From positions 10,977,219 to 11,041,218 of the forward strand of contig OY987251.1 in the NCBI GenBank assembly GCA_963920765.1: 64,000 nucleotides of DNA. The letters are read 5' to 3'. This document shows positions 1-11,782 of this stretch, piece after piece (positions within the stretch are counted from its first letter, which is position 1; each line of letters begins with the position of its first letter). Made by a program: the position numbers and the translations under genes. Origin of the DNA: Ulota crispa (taxonomy: Eukaryota > Streptophyta > Bryopsida > Orthotrichales > Orthotrichaceae). The notes below the pieces were generated by a model, which was not told the origin of the DNA, did not search any database, and worked only from the letters and a program-made list of their open reading frames with translations.

Positions 1-572
1 TGTAAATATCAACTTTTAAAATGATTATCTTTTAGTGTCTGATGTAGTTTCAACGTAAGAGGTTGTAGACCACTAGATAACTCCGTTTTTGTTTATAGAT
101 TAGTGATCATAGACGTTTAGCTAAGGGTCGCTCTACCCTAAGTGGAACATCCCCGCCGTTCATTGGTTCAATTCTAGAATAAGTCCTCAGGCCTTGGCCT
201 ACACGTTAGGAGTCAAGGTTAAATTTTCAAAGAAATGTTATAGTGCTGAAAAGACATGATCTAAAGCCAAAAATTGGACCCTATAATAGAGGGTCAAATC
301 ATGGCTTTGAGATCATTGTCAAATTTCATTAAAATATATAGTTATCTGAATTATATAAAATAAATAGCACTTTTGGATAGTCAACATCACAAAATGAAAA
401 CAATTTCCACAACTCTTAACTCTTGGGTCTCAAAGTCTTCAAAATTAATCGATGTTATATTTGTGTTATAAGGAGTGTTTGGGACCCTTCCTTCCTGGGG
501 TTTTAGGCAAAATTTTTGGTTCAATGGCCTCAACTCTTCAAAACCTCAACTACTACAGTAAAAAGAGTCATA

Positions 573-850
573 AGGTAGGAGCACCCATCAGTGTCCCCAT
601 AATTGTCACTTCTGAAATCTTGGAAAATCATCGGAAGTAAATAGATGTAATGACAAGAATGTACAACTTGTGAACATGAACTCTTAAAAATGGTTATGGG
701 TGCAATGGCAATTTGCTCTTTAAAAATTCATAACATATTTTCACAATATCCAAATAATACATTTGAAAGTACAAACTTATTTTGCTAGTTGTTTATTAAT
801 AGTCATCATGTTCAAAACCCTTAGTTTGACGTTTATGGGTGCTCGTACTT
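573..850. mobile_element. MITE, TA target site, family 1 copy 1
   Basis: A 278-bp element with imperfect terminal inverted repeats. The left end reads AGGTAGGAGCACCCAT and the right end ATGGGTGCTCGTACTT. It is flanked by TA on both sides (571-572 and 851-852), as in Tc1/mariner (Stowaway-like) MITEs. It is homologous over its whole length to 57,981-58,286 in the last intron of the PP2A gene, in the same orientation, and the homology stops at the same ends. No coding capacity is seen. Confidence 0.8.
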
Positions 851-1439
851 TAAGTCACGCTTACACCACTTCGTAATATAGGTTTTTAGCACCTTCTACC
901 ACCTTAATAGCAGTTTCACAAATAAAACTTCATTATTAGGGTGTTGATATATACAAGAGAAGAATAGTATAAAACAAGAAACTAGAAAAAGCAAGATAAA
1001 GCGTGCTAAATGCCAAACTCAGTAATTACAATTCCATTAAGGTAGGAAGCTCGAGTTGCATCCCTCTCAAATAAAGAGTCCCATTGGTATCCCAAGACCC
1101 AAGAATGAATATGAGATGGTTTTTGAAAGGACCCTCTTTACTAATAAAAAAAGAAAGTGTATTCTATTGCAAGAGCCAATCACACTCCTTGATTTCACCT
1201 CATCTCTTTATAAGTCGTAAGGGAATTGTTTATGGGAGACCTAGAATCATAAATCATAAATAAGTGCCTCCTATAGAAAACTTTGAAAATTCATTAACAA
1301 TCCAATAATGCTTCAAAAAACATGAAAAAAAATTGTGTTACATTTGGCATCCATTTCTCTTTGTCTAAAAATTAGACCCAAAAAAAAATACTCGTCTCAA
1401 AAAGCCCATGAAAAAAAAAAGGCAGAACCAGCCCTTAAA

Positions 1440-1615
1440 GTGACGGTTCTGGAGCATACTACCTTACATCACAAAGTTTCCATACGTTCACATAAAACAT
1501 TGCAGTGATTAGAGAAGAGCTTTGAGTGACGGTTTTAGAGCATACTACCTTACATCACAAAGTTTGCACACATTCACATGAAACATAAAACATTGGAATG
1601 ATTAGAGAAGAGCTT
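1440..1615. repeat. 86-bp direct tandem duplication
   Basis: Two adjacent copies (1,440-1,525 and 1,526-1,615) share GAGCATACTACCTTACATC and the following CACAAAGTTT stretch. They lie just inside the second intron of the minus-strand plastid-protein gene, next to its splice donor at 1,622-1,623. Confidence 0.85.
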
Positions 1616-1623
1616 ATAAGTAC

Positions 1624-2849
1624 CTCCAAGCCAGAAGAAAGCTCTACAGCAGTGTCCTTCATCATTCCAGCAAACGCAATGCCACCAAGCATGCCAGCAG
1701 GAACAATGAGCACTTGCTCTTGCAGGAACGTGTACGAGAGCTCACTCAGCATCGACACTGCCAACACCGGCATCGCCAACCACTTCCCCACACTCCATAC
1801 CTGGTGCAACACTCTCTGCAGAAACAAACTCCCCGCAGTCGCCCACGGGAACACTCGGATGGGCTCCGGAGCCTTCGCCATCAGATTCGATGTTAGGTTG
1901 TTACTACTACTCTGTTGTTGTCGTTTGTCTCCATTCTTGGAAAAGTCTTGACTATTATAAGCAGAAGAGACGCATTGGAGGAGAGGTCGAGGGAGTGGTG
2001 AGTGTGAGAGTCGACGAGGTAGACGACGGTGTGGTTGAATCCTCTGATTTCGGAGAACGACAGAAGCCTGAAAATGCACAAAAAAATACACAAGTAAGGA
2101 ATGAAACTTAAACAAGAAACCCCTGAAAAAGGCTGAAAACAGGGAAAAAATCGTGTTTAACAAACATGAACGTTACAAACAGAGAAAGAGCACCAGAAGT
2201 TGTCGATGTCACACATTAACGCCATTCGGGCAAAAGAAATCAGAGAGAAGTTCCAGTGGAAAGTTGCTCGCGGATTCTGCTAACATGAGTACAAAAACAA
2301 AAAAGCAACAATTCTTCATTTCTAAAAACTTAAGGAAGTTTTCCAAATCAAGACTCCGACGAATGAAGCCGCGAGGTAAAGACAAGAAACAAAACTAAAA
2401 ATAAAAACCCCTGAAAAAGGCTGAAAACGCGAAGAAATCGTGTTTAACAAGCACGAACGTTACAAACAGAGAAAGAGTACCAGGAGTTGTTGATTCCACA
2501 CATTAATGTCATCCGGGCGAAAAGAAATCAGAGAAAAACTACAGTGTAAATCTGCTCGCAGATTCTAGTTAACATAATTACAAAAACAAATAAAGCAACA
2601 AGATTCTTCATTTTTTTAAAATTATAAAGTTTTTCCAAATCAAGACTCCGACAAACGAAAGCCAGCGGAGGAAAAGAGAGAGAGACAGAGAAGAGGAACG
2701 TGTGAATAAGAAACGCAAGGGGAAAGAAGTGAAGTTGGATTGTGCACCTGATCAATCTTGACATCGCCACAGCTCGTAGAGGAACCATAAAGAGGAGTAG
2801 TAGAGAAGAGCCTCGACTGCAAAGAGAGACACTGACATTGCGACGCCAT
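1624..2849 (-). CDS. Probable plastid-targeted membrane protein (5' part, two exons)
   Basis: Minus-strand split gene, incomplete at the left edge. Exon 1 (2,849-2,748) starts at ATG and encodes 34 residues rich in Ser, Thr, Gln and Leu, beginning MASQCQCLSLQSRLFST, typical of a chloroplast transit peptide. It ends CAG|GTGCAC. Exon 2 (2,067-1,624) follows a TGCATTTTCAG acceptor, continues in phase 0 and ends GAG|GTACTT, giving 182 residues so far. After a basic, Ser/Gln-rich linker comes a conserved-looking part with EPIRVFPWATAGSLFLQR and two hydrophobic segments, about residues 127-146 (VGKWLAMPVLAVSML) and 153-170 (VLIVPAGMLGGIAFAGMM). I infer a plastid envelope or thylakoid membrane protein. 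It faintly recalls plant EMB1273-like plastid proteins, from memory and unverified. No further exon was found between 1 and 1,620. Intron 1 (2,068-2,747) holds a tandem duplication. Confidence 0.6.
2123..2672. repeat. 288-bp tandem duplication inside intron 1
   Basis: Two diverged direct copies start at 2,123 and 2,411 (period 288). Both begin CTGAAAAAGGCTGAAAAC and end near CCAAATCAAGACTCCGAC. Apart from the last few bases of copy 2, which approach exon 1, the pair lies in the first intron of the minus-strand plastid-protein gene and makes up most of that intron. Confidence 0.9.
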
Positions 2850-3114
2850 TGCTGGTAACTAAATGGCCGAGGTCACAATAGAATAAAAAGAATTTGTCTC
2901 AAACTATCCGGAATGTTTCTATAAAACTCGGGATTGTTATTGCTTGTGGAAAGGTTTTTTGCTCAGGTGTTTGAGAAAGAAGGTGTTTGGAGTGTGAGGT
3001 TGGTGTTTGTGTAGGGTGTCGAGAAGGACGAGGGAGGAGGAATCGGGAGGAGGAGGAGGTGGATTGCAGCAGCAAAACCTTGCAGTGAGGTTTGGGAAGC
3101 AGATTAGGTAGCAG

Positions 3115-3179
3115 AGGGGAGGGGAGGGGAGGGGAGGGCGGGGAAGGGAAGGGAAGGGAAGGGAAGGGCAGGGAAGGGA
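3115..3179. repeat. GGGGA/GGGAA pentanucleotide tract (potential G-quadruplex)
   Basis: About 65 bp of pure purine with many runs of three or four G spaced by one or two bases. First comes a GGGGA block, then a GGGAA block. It lies 266-330 bp upstream of the ATG at 2,849. The G-rich strand is the plus strand, so it is the non-transcribed flank of that gene and could form a G-quadruplex or triplex in its promoter. Confidence 0.85.
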
Positions 3180-3291
3180 TGGATGTTATTCATCCATGAA
3201 GTTTCACGTATTTGTTGGTGGAAGAATTAGGGTATGGTCCTTGAGGTATAAATGGGGGAGGGGAATTGATGGAAACCTATCAATCTCTTTA

Positions 3292-3413
3292 GGGTATGTT
3301 CACACTTGGTGTTAGGAGGGGTATTAGCAATATGAATGTAGTCTAAATGTGTGTCCAATTGCATCTAATTTTCTTTTGCTAGTACTCTTATCAAGACCAA
3401 GTGTGAACATATC
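3292..3413. mobile_element. Tourist-like MITE (122 bp) with TTA duplication
   Basis: Terminal inverted repeats are GGGTATGTTCACACTTGG on the left and CCAAGTGTGAACATATC on the right. The element is flanked by TTA at 3,289-3,291 and 3,414-3,416. A 3-bp TTA/TAA target duplication is the hallmark of PIF/Harbinger (Tourist) MITEs. No coding capacity. Confidence 0.8.
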
Positions 3414-3504
3414 TTAACTCTTTTCATATATTGTTGTTATAAAATAACAAGATTTTGAAAAAGTTTCCTTTTATTTTGCCATACTCTAAAAAGATGTTAT
3501 TGTA

Positions 3505-3926
3505 ATTTTAAAAAGGAAATTACTATTGCAACACCCTATAATGCTAACGGGACACCCTTGTGAGCATGAAATTCAATAATTTAGTGCTATTTTTTTATTT
3601 ATTCAAGTGGTCCATCATTCATTCAATCACGGCATTATCACCTCCTTGAAAGAGAATATGACAAACTAAATTTTTGTTGATATATTATTGTGCCAATACT
3701 ATTTTTTGATGTATTTTTGCTTTAAGTAGTAACTCAAAAGTCCTACATTTTTAGTTTCAAATTCAAACACGCCTTCTTCTTTTTTAGTATAGCCTTAGAA
3801 TGATAAATGTGAAATAAATCTTTTGATTCAAATAAAATAATCAGCATTAAAAATCACATTTTATGCTCACCAGAGTGTCCAGTTAGCAATTTAGGGTGTT
3901 GCGGTAGTAATTCTCTTTTAAAAATT
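3505..3926. mobile_element. MITE-like element with about 70-bp inverted repeats
   Basis: The left arm (about 3,505-3,580) contains ATTACTATTGCAACACCCTA and GCTAACGGGACACCC. The right arm (about 3,850-3,926), read on the minus strand, contains ATTACTACCGCAACACCCTA and GCTAACTGGACACTC. Total length is about 420 bp and the middle is AT-rich. Arm homology is clear, but no target-site duplication could be fixed, so the ends are approximate. Confidence 0.65.
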
Positions 3927-4570
3927 GCCAGATGTTCCTATAGAGATTTTGCAATATTGTATTGTGGTTCAATTAGACCTATATTTTGCATAGAAAAAAT
4001 ACATAACCACCCTTGCAACCATCTATACATGATTTAAAGTCAGTTCTCTTTTTGCTTTTGTTCTTCACTATTAGGTCATTTTCCTATTCTTTTTATATGT
4101 GTTTTTTTAGTGAACATGCATATTTGCATGTTTGTATATGTGAGTATTTATTTTCACAACTGAAAAAATACACCTCAATGAACAGAGTGTTTGCAAAATT
4201 GAACATGGAAGCATCGCCTTGAGTGTGCATGCAGTTCAAAATATCATTGCAAAGTATGTGCTCTATAGAACATCTACAAGGGTATTTTTGCAATTTTGAA
4301 AATTGCAAAGATATTATTTAAAATACGGCATAATATAGAAGTACTTTTCAAATTTTTCTTATAAGCTTCATTTGGAGCTTGTTATACGAGAAAATGGCTT
4401 GAGATATCTGATTTTATTGGCTCTAAATGACAAGGGAGGAGGTTGAGTATCAAGCAAAGCTATTGTGAAGAAGTCTGAGTAGGCATCTCACCCAAAAACA
4501 AACCAATGGTATAGGGATAGAGCCTATAGTAACGTAATTACTTGCATTTAGGGAAAACAACATGCACTAA
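3927..4570. other. No gene seen
   Basis: AT-rich intergenic sequence between two inverted-repeat elements. Only short overlapping open frames on opposite strands are present (for example around 4,013-4,308), without recognisable protein signatures. Confidence 0.6.
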
Positions 4571-4995
4571 GGATACATTCACACCAAAGGTGATAAAAAC
4601 AAGAGGTATGGGGTATAACATAAATATTTCAGAGGAGTTTAAAAAATGATCCACATGAGGATATAAAAAACGGTCCCAGCAATTAAGAGCTCATTCAAAC
4701 AAAAAGGTTGAAAGATAACTTTCAAAAGGTGAGCATGAAACATAAAGACCCATCCTACTCTTGGAATTAAAATACCATCTATGTTTCCGTTCAATATTGA
4801 AATACTTTGAAGATTATATAATCCCATATGGGAGAAATTTAGCACCCTCAAGATTTTAAGACATAATCCATCTACCATCTCATGTACCATATTGGATGAA
4901 GGTGAAGATTTGCCTTTGGTGTAAATTGTTTCACTTGAATTACAAAACTTAACCTTCTTCATTTTGTATCTATCATTTTGATCTCAAATGTATCC
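4571..4995. mobile_element. MITE-like element (425 bp) with TAA duplication
   Basis: The left end is GGATACATTCACACC and the right end, on the minus strand, GGATACATTTGAGATC. Both sides carry TAA (4,568-4,570 and 4,996-4,998), the target preference of PIF/Harbinger elements. The inverted repeat is short and imperfect, so this call is weaker than the one at 3,292. A minus-strand open frame inside it (4,639-4,962) has no recognisable similarity. Confidence 0.5.
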
Positions 4996-5779
4996 TAAGG
5001 AAACAATGAATAAATATTTTCAAAACAACAATGCATTTATTGTAGTGACTGTTATCCACCTATTATACAAGAGTGGTTTTTGTGTTTAAAGCCCATTCTT
5101 GCTCATAACCAAATTAACTGTTACTAGCTACTACAAACTTGTTGTTCTTGATGCAATGAAGGAGTTGAAAACGAATGCATCATTCACGTTTCTTCTCCTA
5201 CCCCTTTATATTTTTGTTGATTATACTTGGGGATCCAGTTTAGGGGCTAGACTTGATAATTGTAAAGTTGGCATAAATACAACAAAAGTTACTAGTTTAC
5301 AAATTCTCAAGAAGAAGTCACAGTATTTTTATTTTTTTGGTATATCAGGATTTTTCTAATTATAATATTGACGTAGATGAAACTATTCAAAGATACCAAG
5401 TTAGAAGAATTTACATCAATTTTAAGGTGCATTAGACAATAGATCAAAATAATATAAAAAACGTGAATCTTCTTTAAAAACATCAAAATGGTAAGTATAA
5501 TAAAATTTCATACAAAGTATTACAAAATTTGACAAACTAGCCTATAATCAAGTTGTAACTATGATAATACGTACCCAACTTGCACTTCACTAGTAGGAAA
5601 TGAGGCAAAACACAACTGCACCTTTACAACTCCCTGTCAAAAACAAGTGCATGGCAATTGAAAAGAGAATTGAACAGTAAAAATGCTAACGTGGACTCTC
5701 TCAAGTTGTATTACAATTGTGTTTACAACTACGCAAAACTATGATACAACTACGTCTGACAATTTCATCCCTCACCAAT

Positions 5780-7110
5780 GATTTTAGTGAGTCTGCAGAT
5801 GAAAATTAGGGATGCGGTCCATATTCTTCATCATAGTTGTCTTGTAATTGTGTCTTGGTTTTGATTCTACTGCAATACTACTCACTAACAATTGTGTTAC
5901 GATTGTAATTCATTTCTTTTATTACATTCTCTTTACTTCAATCATGTAATCAGATTTTGCAATTTCTTTCTGCCCTAGGCAGTTGTTAATGCTTGAATTG
6001 GCATTTTTGAGGTCAATGTTAAAGGGTTATGTTGGGGCATTGGTAATGTAGACGCAATGTAGTTGCTATAGCATTCCTCTGCTACTGTGCAATAATTAAG
6101 GAACGACTAAAGTACAACTTTTTTTTTTTAAATTCCCTAATTTTTAAGATTGGTTTAAGTAACTTATTTCTGACATTCTTAAATGTCATGGGTAGCAATG
6201 TCAAGTGCAATTATGCCTTTTCAAGGTCAGTGTGAATGGGTTATGTTAAAGCATTGGTGATGCAATTGCAATGTAGTTATCCTAACATTTCTACACTACT
6301 GTGGGGCAACTAAACAACGATTGAAGTACAAATTTTTTCTTTTTTTAAAAAATTCCCTTAATTTCTTAAATTTGGCTTAAGTAACTTATTTTTGACATTC
6401 TTAGATGTCATGGGCAACAATGTCATGTGCAATTACGCCTTTTCAAGGTTAGTGTGAATGGGTTATGTTAGGACATTGGTGATGCAATTACATCGTAGTT
6501 GTTCTTGGGTTTTCCTATTCTTGTTTTCCTACTTAGAAACAACCCCATCAAAACTACCACTCACATTCTTTTAAACTTTCTTTATTCTTTGCTCCTCCGA
6601 AATTTTCATGCCATTTTTTATTACCATAGGCAACAAATTCAGTTGCAATTATGTCTTTTGATGTCAATGTGAATGCGCTCTTTTAGAGCAGTTGTACTGC
6701 AATTGCTTTTTAGTTGTTCATGGACTCTTTTTGCTATTGCACTACTATTCAAATACAACTAGACTATGAGTGTCATTTTTTTGGGAAAAATATTTTTAAT
6801 TTTTTGTGCTTGTAAATTTTTATTGACATTTTTTTGCTATCTTGGATAGCAAATTCTATTGCAATTATGTTTTTTGATGTTGGTGTAATTTGTTTTGTTA
6901 AAGCAATTGTATTGTAGTTGCATCCTACTTGTTTTTGGATTCTATTTAATACTACATTATCACTCAAAAATAATTGTATCATGACTAACACTCATATTTT
7001 TGGCAATGTTTTTTTAATCTTTTGTCCATGTAAATTTTTCTTGCCATATTTTGTTATCAAAGGCATTAATATCCATTCCAATTATATTTTGTGTTGTTGA
7101 TTTGCATCAA
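5780..7110. repeat. Degenerate satellite array, period about 215 bp
   Basis: Successive copies of the motif GTGAATGGGTTATGTTA and its variants are anchored at about 6,024, 6,238, 6,460, 6,675 and 6,890, so the spacing is 214-222 bp. A more diverged sixth copy precedes them. Each unit also carries GTCATGGGCAACAATGTCA-like and GCAATTGCAATGTAGTTG-like blocks. Divergence rises toward both ends, suggesting an old array now decaying inside CACTA element A. Confidence 0.85.
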
Positions 7111-7763
7111 AGATGAATACTCAAAGTTTTAAAGTGATTGTAGGTTAATTTTAAGATTTTATTAAACTCTTTTATATAGATAATTGTTATACAATTTATA
7201 CTCCTATCAACTAACAAAAATGTTTAAAATATAGAAACAATTTTTTAACAAATATTTGCGAATTCATAGCTAATGAATCTTGAAAAAAAAATTTAATTTT
7301 TAATTTTCCAAATAAGCATATTATTTTTTTGAAGACTTTTTTTACACATTAACAAACTTTTCATGTTTTTTACATTTATTATGTCAATTTCCTTTTTGTT
7401 TTCAAACTTTTCCATTTTAAAAAAGTACAATATTTAGATTGATTTCCATTTTCAACTTTTATATTTTACAAGTATGTGATGTTATTGATTAAAAACATTG
7501 TTTGCAAAGTCAAGCACCACAAACATCATTGCATATTGCCAATAGTAATTGCTTTACAATTGCAATCAATTTCAATACCATTCTTATAATTGTGTTATAA
7601 TTTGTTTTTGAGTTGCAAATGTAAAGTGACAAACATTCAATTAATTGAACAATTGCACCACAATTGTAATTAATTGCAATATTATTAATTGCGACTATTC
7701 TCTAATTATTTTACAATTGTAAATAAGAGGTAATAAACATGCAAACAAATAAACCAGGGAATT

Positions 7764-8163
7764 TGTGCACATCCAAGGTTGATATATGCACACCTGAAGG
7801 GGGGGTAAACTTTTTAGATATTTATTATCAACAAGCTAAATTTGGAAAGTTCAAATTCAAATTTCAATTTGGAGACCTTGATTTAGTCTAGATCCACAAA
7901 GAAAGATAGAATTGAACAACGCCTAGTAGAAAGGCTTAGTTAAGGGGCAAATTATTATTTTTACCCTTGTTTGTAAAAAGACTAAGCATTTCCACTGGAC
8001 GTTGTTCAATTGTATCATTCTTTGTGACTTTAGGCAAAATCAAGATCCCTAAGTCCAAATCTGAAATCAAACTTTCCAAATTCAGCGTGTTGATGATAAC
8101 TATCTAAAATTTAGCTTCCCTCCCCCTTTAGATGTGCATATATCAAACCCCAGATATGCACAC
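7764..8163. mobile_element. Fold-back MITE (about 400 bp) inside CACTA element A
   Basis: Two arms of about 195 bp are imperfect inverted copies of each other. The left arm starts TGTGCACATCCAAGG and the right arm, on the minus strand, TGTGCATATCTGGGG. Both continue through TTGATATATGCACA, a G-rich block, AATTTGGAAAGTT and TTGAACAACG. They meet near 7,965. No clean target duplication is seen. Confidence 0.75.
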
Positions 8164-10590
8164 ATCAGTTCCAGAAACAATTGCATAATAATTAACAATG
8201 ACTTAATAATATTTAAAGCTTTCAATAAAAGTTATGATCATTAATATAAAATTCATATAATTTTTTTATGATTACCTTACTTTTTTTTAAATTAGTTTAT
8301 TTCATAAAATTTATCTTCACTAAAAACTATCTATTTCCTTTTATATTAGTCTAAAAATTAGTAGAAAATTATATAGATTTTTTAAATTTAGATATTCAAT
8401 CTAAATTAGTTATGATTATGATCTAAAATTTACATAGAAATTTTTGCATATTAATAAATTTCAATAAGTATAAATTAAAACACCACCAATAGCACTATTA
8501 TTTAATTATGCATTTTTATTTGTTTATTTTATTAACATGAAGCTTCAAAAATCTCAATCTAATAAATAGTAATGCTACCTAGATTTTTGTATGTTAAATT
8601 GGTAGTAAAAGAAACTTAAAACATGGTGAGTTCATTTTAAAAAGTAAAAAAATTATCTTGAAAATTTTCTTAGTTCATTGAAAATTTTCATTTAATTTTG
8701 TTATTTTAGAATAATCAACCAATCAGCTTCTCAAAAGCAATTGCCATTGATTTAAGTTAATTGGAATTTTTGTAATTGATAAATTATTGGCTTTGTTTAT
8801 CAAAACCAAATTTTCTAATTTTCTAAATTTCAAATTTTTCCAAAAAAACATTTTGAAGTTCTAAAAGGTTTAAAAATATATATGTGATTTTTAAAAATAA
8901 TATTGAAATAAAATAAAAAAACTTTACAATAGATTATAAAGTCCATGTATTCCAAAAATAAAATCATGTATTAGCCCAAAATATTAATTGAGAGTTATGC
9001 ATTTTCTAAAATTTATCTTGGTTCTTCTATTTTTGGAAAATCCCAAAAAGTAATAATCAAATGCTTCAATTAAAAAAAATCCTATTTAGATATGTAGAAG
9101 ATATGAAACATTGTTATTAAATTTATAACAGTCTTTGAATTTAAATGCTACTTTATTGACTAAAATTCAAATGATTGTAATAACTATATTAAAAGACACG
9201 CAAGTATGAAACTATCACAAATTTAGTTTACCTATTTTGAAATTGTATTTTCTAAGCTTAATCACCTTAACCTTGTAGTGTACTTCAAAACTTACAAAAG
9301 GCTAAATTAGATTGCAATAGCAATATTAAAAGAAATAATATCACTAGAAGTTTATAATTAAATTTTTTGAAAATTAAAATGAATTATGTTCCAAAAAATG
9401 CTAATACTACCAATAATGTTAGTTATATTTTAAAGATAGAAGATCTAGAGTACAAAATTTCACTTATTTCTTCCAAAATAATTCACTAGATTCAAGTATT
9501 AAATGCTAGAACTAATTTGTTCTTTATGCTTCACAATTTGGATTTTAAAATGTAAGTAGTCCATTTTGAGGTTCAAATGTGCATTAAGCACATTTATTTT
9601 GTTAAATTTGCCAAAAACACATTTTCCTTGGAATTATAAAAGCATGCAGCCCTAAAATCAGATTGTATTTTTAGACTCAATCACTTGAATAAAAATATGC
9701 AATACATGACTATGCTGCAACAACTATACAACAACTGCACAATTGTAATCAAATTATTTTGCATTTGTTTCACAATTGTTATATAGTCATTTAGTTGTTG
9801 TGCAGTTGTGGCGTAATTGTTTATTGCTCTTTTTCTTCTAGTAAATGTGGATTCTTGATTCAGATTAGGATTTGTAGTTTGGAGGGTGGAGATGTGGCCG
9901 CCACCCTTGAACCCTTGCACCCAAGGATAAAAAGGCTTGGATGGTTCCTCTCTTCCACTCATTCTTCTCACTTGTAGGGCGAAGCTGTGCCAAGATTTTT
10001 TAGGAATGAAAGTCTCTTCTCTTTTGTATTAGCTTGTTTCATTTGCTTGCTGTAGGTTCGAATTTGATCTTTATTTTTTGAAAAATTTCAGGGTTCTTCC
10101 TTATGCTAGTAGCTTTCCAATGACATCAAGCATGCTAGATTTTGGGTTTTGAGGAGTTTTTGGTAGATTTTCTAGTAGAAGGATGTTTACTACAATGGTA
10201 GTTTTCAACCCAACTTCAAAAATCCACATCTTGGTGAGTTTTAGCTCAATTTTTGTGCATGTTTGTATGCTAGATATGTGGTAGATTCTAGTTTTTGAAA
10301 AAAATTGAAACCCTTATCTTGAGTTGTTAGTGAAATGTTGATTGCTTCTTGAATGCATAATGGTTTTCAGCTCTATGTGTGCAATTAGGTAGTTTTCAAA
10401 AAATCATATCTGATTGTGTGTATAGGATCTTGTGATGTGGCTTATATGGTTGCTAATCCTTGTTGATCCAAATTTCAGAAGTGGTTTTTTGCAACTTTTA
10501 GGTTCATTTTGAAGTTTTGACAAGAGTTTAGAGAAAGTAGGGTTTGTGTGCTTATATCATACTATTAGCAAGAGTTTGCAATTCATAGAA
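8164..10590. other. Non-coding interior of CACTA element A
   Basis: Very AT-rich filler up to about 9,700, then a mixed region with scattered CAACTGC/CAATTGT motifs. No frame with similarity to a transposase or cellular gene is seen. Opposite-strand frames at 9,681-9,977 overlap each other and lack coding signatures. Confidence 0.6.
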
Positions 10591-11350
10591 GCACAATGTG
10601 CAATTAGAGTGCAACTACAATAGATTTTAGGATCTAGGTTAATTCCTATTGCAATTGGTTTGCAATTAAATTTCAATGTACTGACTACCAATTTTTGCAA
10701 ATGATCTGTGACCTTGTCGAAATTGGTTGACAACTATATTACAACTGGTTATAAACTATGTTACAACTATAGCATAACTGTGTTGCAGTGTTGTTGCATC
10801 CCTTTACAACTGCTTTACAACTGCATTACAACTACATTACAATTGTATTGTTGAATTTTTTCATGTAAAACTGTTGGATTATAATTGAATAACAACTAAT
10901 ACTTGTTGACTATTTATTGTTGTATGGTAGTTGTATGCATGATTGTAATTACCTAGTGTATATTTTCCTACAAAAAGTAATTACAATAAAATAAATAAAA
11001 ACAAGTAAAAAACAACTACAAAGTAACTATTAAAATAGTCAAATATCAAAATTTACAAAATTAGTGTAGATAACTCTAGTACAACTACACCACAATTACA
11101 CTACAATCGCATTACAATTGTGTTACAATGATAAAACAACTAAACTACAACTATACAACAATTACATTACAACTATATATTAACCATATTACGACTACAT
11201 TACATAATTACAATACAACTACAATACAACTAAACATTATATACACATAAACCAAAGTACAACTAGACTACAACCACACAATAATTTATTACAACTACAC
11301 AACAACTTCATAACAATTGTGCTATAATTGCACTACAACTGTCTTACAAC
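10590..11350. repeat. Subterminal repeats of CACTA element A
   Basis: Dozens of degenerate 9-12 bp units such as TTACAACTGC, CATTACAACTAC and ACACTACAATCG occur in near-tandem arrangement. The same motif is thinner at 5,610-5,760 at the other end. In En/Spm such subterminal motifs bind the element-encoded TNPA-type protein; that role here is inferred from position. Confidence 0.75.
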
Positions 11351-11782
11351 TGTGTCCGTCATGTGTCATATTTTTCAAAAACAAATCTAGGTAAATAAAA
11401 TAATAAAAAATTGACCTTAACTAATGAAAATTTGACATATGTCATAGGTGGATCCCCCTGACAAGTATGTGTTAGAGGCAATTTATTGCAACATTGGGAA
11501 CCGTGCAAAAGATTTCTTGCTACAAAGGAAAAAGAAGGGCAAGGGGGGCTGAGGTAGTGAAAGTTTTGAAGGTAGAGGATGATTTTCATGTGGATGAAAT
11601 ATTTGCAGTCGTAAAAATGTCACTGCACTGAAATAAGTCCCAAACAACTAAGAAGTGACTCTAAGACAACTGCGTTAGTGATACAACTGCTGGGAGTCAT
11701 TTAAAAGTCATGCCATGTCCGTAACGACTCTTAAGCAATTGTAAAATGATAGTTGTCTTTTCCCCCAATTCTACTAGTGCTT

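Larger units (their letters stand above)
5588..11779. mobile_element. CACTA element A (non-autonomous, 6,192 bp)
   Basis: The left end is CACTAGTAGGAAATGAGGC and the right end, on the minus strand, CACTAGTAGAATTGGGGG. Similarity continues inward through ACAACTGC / ACAACTAT and TTTACAACT / TTTACAATT. The element is flanked exactly by the trinucleotide CTT (5,585-5,587 and 11,780-11,782), the 3-bp duplication made by CACTA transposases. Both subterminal regions are packed with short variants of ACAACTAC and ACAATTGT, as expected for transposase binding sites. No transposase-like frame is present, so it would have to be moved in trans. The ends match those of element B, which suggests one family. 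The interior holds a 215-bp satellite and a nested inverted-repeat element. Confidence 0.93.

Noticed and set aside
1598..2111. Plus-strand open frames over 1,598-2,111
   Set aside because: They are antisense to the better supported minus-strand exon with transit peptide, splice sites and membrane segments.
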